A DNA stretch of 9,822 bases from Thermohalobaculum sp039187815 (GTDB taxonomy: Bacteria; Pseudomonadota; Alphaproteobacteria; Rhodobacterales; Rhodobacteraceae). Positions within the stretch are counted from its first letter, which is position 1; every line of letters starts with the position of its first letter. The DNA is taken from NCBI GenBank assembly GCA_039187815.1, contig JBCCZI010000141.1, forward strand, positions 1-9,822. Direction: 5' to 3'. The notes beneath the pieces were generated by a model, which had not been told where the DNA came from, made no database searches, and was given only the letters and a program-made list of their open reading frames with translations. A program made the translations under genes and the position numbers. This document shows, one piece after another, positions 6,105 through 9,822 of this stretch.

Positions 6105-7081
6105 GGGGCGAGACGTATGGTATCGCCCTGCGCGTCCTTTCGGGAGTGCTCTTCACCGGTATGGCCTCTGCGGTCAAAGCAATTGGCGACGCGGCGCCGC
6201 TCGGCCAAGTCGTGTTCTTCCGCTCTGCCATTGCCATCATCCCGCTGGTGGTCTTTCTTTGGTGGCGAAGCGAGTTCCCTCGGGGTCTTGCGACGCGCCG
6301 GCCGCTTGGCCACCTCGCGCGCTGCTTGTTGGGCGGGGCCGCGATGTTCACCTCCTTTGCGACGCTGCGGGTGCTGCCCATCGCAGAGGCCACGATGCTC
6401 ACCTATCTCTCCCCGCTGATGACTGTGGCGCTGGCGGCTCTTCTGCTCGGTGAGCGGCCGGGCCTGCGCCGTTGGTTCGGGGTCGGGCTCGGCTGCGGTG
6501 GTATCCTGGCGCTGACCGTCCCCCGTTTCGGCGCCGAGAGCCCCGAACTGCTAGGCGTGGGCCTCGGGCTCGCCACTGCAGCGCTAACGGCTGGCGCACT
6601 GGTACAGATCCGGGCGCTCTCAACCACCGAGAGCCCTGGGGCCATCGCATTCTTTTTTGCGCTGGCCAGCGCGATCGCGGGACTGGCAACAGCCCCCTTT
6701 GGCTGGGTGGCTCCCGATGCGGCGACGTGGGCGATGCTGGTTGCGACCGGGCTGTTGGGTGGTGCGGCGCATGTCGCGATGACGCTTTCTTTTCGGTACG
6801 CGCAGGCCTCGCTCCTGGCACCGTTCGAGTATCTGACGATCCTATGGGCCGCCATCCTTGGCGCAGCCGTCTTTGCCGAGACCCCGAGCGGCGCCTTCCT
6901 GATCGCAGCACCACTGATCATCGCCGGCGCGGCTTGCGCGTCGCCGGTCCTCCATCTCGGCAGAGCCAAAACGGAAGTTCAGACGGAGCAAGCCGTTCAC
7001 GCCACTCAGCGGGATCCAACCACGACCGGGCCGCGGCCAAGCCGAAGGCATTGGCTCATGCGATGGACTGTTCGATCATAG
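6101..7081 (+). CDS. EamA-family (drug/metabolite transporter) membrane protein
   Basis: This 326-residue protein is predicted to have about ten membrane helices in two EamA repeats (about residues 8-140 and 150-285). Each repeat ends in a helix pair typical of DMT transporters, with LPIAEATMLTYLSPL (92-106) and LLLGERP (115-121) in the first half and FRYAQASLLAPFEYL (231-245) in the second. The GTG start at 6101 overlaps the permease stop as GTGA, so it appears to be the last gene of the riboswitch operon. The same frame stays open to 5717, but starting there would run through the permease gene. DMT proteins usually export small metabolites; the substrate cannot be read from sequence. A hydrophilic tail (about 288-326) after the last helix is unusual, and its final codons overlap the convergent kinase gene by 26 bases. 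Membership of the operon is inferred from spacing. Confidence 0.9.
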   Translation: MRGETYGIALRVLSGVLFTGMASAVKAIGDAAPLGQVVFFRSAIAIIPLVVFLWWRSEFPRGLATRRPLGHLARCLLGGAAMFTSFATLRVLPIAEATMLTYLSPLMTVALAALLLGERPGLRRWFGVGLGCGGILALTVPRFGAESPELLGVGLGLATAALTAGALVQIRALSTTESPGAIAFFFALASAIAGLATAPFGWVAPDAATWAMLVATGLLGGAAHVAMTLSFRYAQASLLAPFEYLTILWAAILGAAVFAETPSGAFLIAAPLIIAGAACASPVLHLGRAKTEVQTEQAVHATQRDPTTTGPRPSRRHWLMRWTVRS

Positions 7082-8381
7082 ATTCAAGCGGCAGTTTGGC
7101 GTGCAGTCGGCCGGCCAACAGGAAGGTGCCGCCAAACTTGCGCTGGAGATACAGCACGTCCATCGGCACCGGCGGAGGCACAAAGCCGTCGTCGGCCAGC
7201 GCCGAGCCCGCAGCGTTCATCCGCCGGCTGAGCGATTGATCACCGAAGTCGAAGAGTGGTTGCGTCCGCACCGCATCGAACACCGTCTCGATCATGCCCA
7301 CGACGGCGTCTTGGTGGCGGGGCAGGGTCTGTGCGCTGATGAAACCGATCTCGAGTGCAAGGTTACAAAGACCGCTCCGATCCCCGGCAAGGCCCGCGGC
7401 GAACAGGCGTTTGTACTGGTCAATAAGGTCCGCTGAGAAGCGTCGCGTTGCGCCAAAGTCCAGAAGCACCACCCGTTCAGTCTCGGGATCATACCGGTAG
7501 TTCGCGAAATTCGGATCGGTCTGCATCAAGCCGAACTCAAACAGCTCGCGGAACAAGAGCGTGACCATGCGCGCAGCAATCCGGTCACGCTGCTCTTGCG
7601 CCAGCGCTTCAGCCTCTTCGATCGGCCGTGAGGCGACATAGGACATGGCGAGGACGTCCGATGTCGTGAAATCCTGGTGCAACTCAGGCAGGACAAAGTC
7701 GTCGTCACTGGCGAGAAGTTGCCGGAACTCGAGCAGGCATTGCCCCTCGCGCTCGTAATCCGCCTCAGCATGCAGCTGGCGGCGCGCCTCGTCCAAATAG
7801 GGCGCCAAATCGAAGCCGCTCGGCAACAGGCCCGAGACCTTTATCAGCGCTCCCACATTGGACACGTCACTGTCGATGCTGCGTGCGACGCCAGGATACT
7901 GCACCTTGATCGCCATGTCGCGCCCATCGCGGGATTGCGCGCGATGGACTTGTCCGATCGAGGCCGCAGCGATCGGGCGCACATCGAAACGCTTGAACCG
8001 GCGCAGCCAGTCCGGGCCCCAGTTCCGGTTCAGCACCGATCTGAGCTGCTTGGGCGGCATGTGATCTGCATCGGCGCGGAGGCGCGCCATGATCTCGCTG
8101 AGCTCCGGGGGCAGGAAATCGCCGGTATCCATCGAGATGAGCTGCCCGATCTTCATCGCAGCGCCGCGCATGCGCGCGAGATCATCGGCGATACGCCGGA
8201 TATTGCCGGGCGTGAGTAGCAAGTCCTGGAATCCGGGCCGCCGGCCGCGGCTGATCTCGCGCAGGCCAGAGACAGCCATATTGCCCGCGACGCCGCTTGC
8301 CATGGATCCAAGGCGGGTGATGCGCGACAGCCGCCCAGATGGGACGTTGATCGCGCGAGAATGGGATTGGGTCTCTGTCAT
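7056..8381 (-). CDS. ABC1/COQ8-type atypical kinase (AarF/UbiB family)
   Basis: This 441-residue protein of the ABC1 (ADCK/UbiB) kinase-like family is expected to act at the inner membrane surface in ubiquinone biosynthesis, probably as an ATPase aiding lipid-precursor handling. Visible motifs are KIGQ (77-80), the Ala-rich nucleotide loop AAASIGQVH (138-146), catalytic-type Lys159 in AIKVQ, an EADYERE segment (206-212), the metal-binding loop TDPNFANY (288-295) and DFG (308-310). The TDPNF form and the absence of C-terminal membrane helices place it nearer COQ8/ADCK3 than enterobacterial UbiB. The start at 8381 has AAAGG nine bases upstream; the frame stays open to 8552, but the extra residues are low-complexity and lie across the divergent gap. 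It converges on the EamA gene and is divergent from the flavoprotein gene. Confidence 0.93.
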   Translation of the reverse strand: MTETQSHSRAINVPSGRLSRITRLGSMASGVAGNMAVSGLREISRGRRPGFQDLLLTPGNIRRIADDLARMRGAAMKIGQLISMDTGDFLPPELSEIMARLRADADHMPPKQLRSVLNRNWGPDWLRRFKRFDVRPIAAASIGQVHRAQSRDGRDMAIKVQYPGVARSIDSDVSNVGALIKVSGLLPSGFDLAPYLDEARRQLHAEADYEREGQCLLEFRQLLASDDDFVLPELHQDFTTSDVLAMSYVASRPIEEAEALAQEQRDRIAARMVTLLFRELFEFGLMQTDPNFANYRYDPETERVVLLDFGATRRFSADLIDQYKRLFAAGLAGDRSGLCNLALEIGFISAQTLPRHQDAVVGMIETVFDAVRTQPLFDFGDQSLSRRMNAAGSALADDGFVPPPVPMDVLYLQRKFGGTFLLAGRLHAKLPLESMIEQSIA

Positions 8382-8457
8382 GCCTGCAAGCCTTTGTGTC
8401 TCGAGCCGCAGATAGCGCGGCGTCGGCGCGGGCCCAGCGGTCAGACGTCGCGGGGCT

Positions 8458-8476
8458 TGCCGCCGCGTTGGCGGCA
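8458..8476. repeat. Perfect 7-bp inverted repeat in the divergent gap
   Basis: TGCCGCC (8458-8464) and GGCGGCA (8470-8476) flank a 5-base loop. The repeat ends 17 bases before the flavoprotein ATG at 8494 and just upstream of its likely SD (GGTAGG, 8478-8483). It lies in the 112-base gap between two divergent genes (8382-8493), so it could be an operator or a 5'-UTR hairpin. In DNA this GC-rich a chance 7-bp stem is not rare. I see no convincing promoter boxes in the gap for either direction. Confidence 0.35.
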
Positions 8477-8493
8477 GGGTAGGCGCGCGCTCT

Positions 8494-9687
8494 ATGGAGC
8501 GGGTGGATGTCATTGTTCTTGGGGCGGGGACGGCCGGCATGTTCTGCGCCATCGAGGCGGGGCGGCGAGGGCGTCGCGTCCTGCTGATCGATCACGCCTG
8601 CAAGCCGGGCGAGAAGATCCGGATCTCCGGGGGCGGGCGCTGCAACTTCACGAACCTGCAGATGGCGCATGAGCGCTTCCTGCCGGCCAACCCGCGTTTT
8701 GCGCTCTCGGCGCTCAGGCGCTACACACAGCATGATTTCATTGCGCGGGTCGATGCGGCCGGCATCGCGTGGCACGAGAAGACCCTCGGCCAGCTCTTCT
8801 GCAGGGGATCGGCGCGCGAGATCATTGCAATGCTTCTCGGTGACATGGCCGAGGTCGGCGTCGATCTGCGGTTGGCGACTGGGGTTGAGCGTGTCTCTCG
8901 GGATGAGGGCCCAGAGGCTGCCTATAGGGTAGAGACCGCGGGCGGCGCATTGACAGCACCCTCCCTGGTCATTGCCACCGGGGGCAAATCGGTGCCGAAA
9001 ATGGGCGCGACTGGGTTTGGGTACCGCATCGCAGAGCAGTTTGGACTGCGGATCGTCGAGACGCGACCCGGGCTTGTGCCCCTGACCTTCACCGACGGCG
9101 CGCGCGAGGCGATGGCGCCACTCTCCGGTCTCTCTGTTCAGGCCCGTGTGTCCCGCGGAAAGGTGGCGTTCGAAGAGGGGCTGCTCTTCACCCATCGCGG
9201 GTTGTCCGGCCCGTCGATCCTGCAGATCTCATCCTATTGGCGCGAGGGCGAGCCGATTGCTGTGGACCTCGCGGATTCGCGGGACACGGTGGCCGAGTTG
9301 CGTGCACAACGGGCCCTTGGCGGGCGGGTCTCGGTGCAAAACGCGCTCGCGGAGATCGTGCCGGCAAAACTGGCCTCGGCGGTGCTGGAGCGGGCCTGCT
9401 TAGGCGGCCGACTTGCCGATCACTCGGATGGGCGGCTCGACCGGGTCGGTGCGGCGGTCCACCAGTGACAGGTGCTGCCATGCGGCTCCGAGGGCTACCG
9501 GACCGCCGAGGTGACGCTGGGCGGTGTCGACACCCGCGATCTCGATGGCCGCACGATGATGGCGCGGGCCGTGCCCGGGCTGTTCTTCATTGGCGAGGTG
9601 GTCGATGTCGCGGGATGGCTGGGCGGCTACAACTTCCAATTGGCCTGGTCATCCACCGGGGCGCTGGCCAGGTCTGTTGACGGCTGA
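8494..9687 (+). pseudogene. FAD-dependent oxidoreductase (HI0933/BaiN family) with an in-frame TGA
   Basis: The full-length frame of 397 codons encodes a flavoprotein of the HI0933/YhiN/BaiN family, with the FAD motif GAGTAG (10-15), SGGGRCNFTN (45-54), ATGGKSVPKMGATG (161-174) and LFTHRGLSGP (231-240). At codon 325 (TGA, 9466-9468) the frame stops. The same frame then continues with GSEGYRTAEVTLGGV and GLFFIGEVVDVAGWLGGYN, the conserved C-terminal flavin-binding part, to a TGA at 9685-9687. No frameshift is involved; one base change (for example from TGG, Trp, which is common at this point in relatives as I recall them) explains it. Translation ending at 9468 would lack 72 residues and probably be inactive. 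Alternatives are a sequencing error or partial UGA read-through, as the next base is C. The SD GGTAGG lies ten bases before the ATG. Confidence 0.85.
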
Positions 9688-9765
9688 CCTTTCTGGCTGA
9701 TCGCTGACCAAGCGGCCGGGAAATTGACGAATCTCAGGTTTGCGTCTGCCTTCGCTGGGACGAGG

Positions 9766-9822
9766 ATGACGACGCGGGTGAGGCGTCGGTTCTCGGCTGA
9801 GTCCAAGGAGCAGGCTGCGGCG
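9766..9822 (+). CDS. Possible N-terminus of an IS3-type transposase OrfA (runs off the window)
   Basis: An ATG at 9766 opens a frame that remains open to the window end (19 codons). The basic start, RRRFSAESK, resembles the N-terminal R-R-x-F-S/T-A-E-x-K opening of IS3-family OrfA helix-turn-helix proteins. A GGGACGAGG stretch precedes the ATG. Only 19 residues are visible and no terminal inverted repeat could be identified between 9688 and 9765, so this is a tentative call that the sequence to the right would decide. The alternative is chance similarity within a dispersed intergenic repeat. Confidence 0.35.
   Translation, partial: MTTRVRRRFSAESKEQAAA

Noticed and set aside
8182..9195. 337-codon minus-strand open frame across the kinase start and flavoprotein gene
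   Set aside because: It crosses a divergent intergenic gap and is antisense to a well-conserved flavoprotein; no domain is seen.
9466..9468. TGA recoded as selenocysteine or tryptophan
   Set aside because: No selenocysteine is known in this family and neighbouring genes end on TGA, so a standard code with a nonsense change or sequence error is simpler. Low-level read-through remains possible and is kept as an alternative.

Overview
The window is high-GC DNA (roughly two-thirds G+C by eye) with alphaproteobacterial traits: dense gene packing, stop/start overlaps, TGA as the usual stop codon, and protein families common in Rhodobacterales and Rhodospirillales. No taxonomic marker gene is present, so the assignment to Alphaproteobacteria is an inference.

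Positions 1-470 hold no gene I can defend. A promoter-like sequence (471-499) leads directly into a clear cobalamin (B12) riboswitch (507-679), whose closing stem and B12 box can be read in the sequence. A small GC-rich hairpin (697-714) reaches into the Shine-Dalgarno sequence of the first gene, which suggests control of translation initiation.

Downstream, on the + strand, lies a compact seven-gene unit (726-7081). In order it encodes a Cys-rich DUF1636 metal-binding protein, a periplasmic solute-binding protein of the peptide/nickel family (SBP_bac_5), two ABC ATPases (DppD/NikD-like and DppF/NikE-like), two permeases (DppB/NikB-like and DppC/NikC-like), and a drug/metabolite (EamA) transporter. 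Five of the six gene junctions are 4-base ATGA or GTGA stop/start overlaps, and the sixth overlaps by 14 bases or leaves a 7-base gap depending on the start. The set therefore looks like one translationally coupled operon. A B12 riboswitch in front of a complete Nik/Dpp-type importer and a Cys-rich metal protein fits uptake of cobalt, or a cobalt complex, when B12 is scarce. The co-encoded EamA protein is the unusual member. It may be a passenger, or it may export a small metal-binding molecule that the ABC system brings back.

The operon meets, tail to tail with a 26-base overlap, a minus-strand gene for an ABC1/COQ8-type atypical kinase (7056-8381) that is expected to support ubiquinone synthesis. 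A 112-base divergent gap with a perfect 7-bp inverted repeat separates it from a + strand FAD-dependent oxidoreductase of the HI0933/BaiN family (8494-9687). That gene is full length but carries an in-frame TGA at codon 325, before its conserved C-terminal flavin-binding segment, so it is either a young pseudogene, a sequencing error or a read-through gene. The last 57 bases open a reading frame resembling the N-terminus of an IS3-type transposase OrfA, so a mobile element may start at the right edge.
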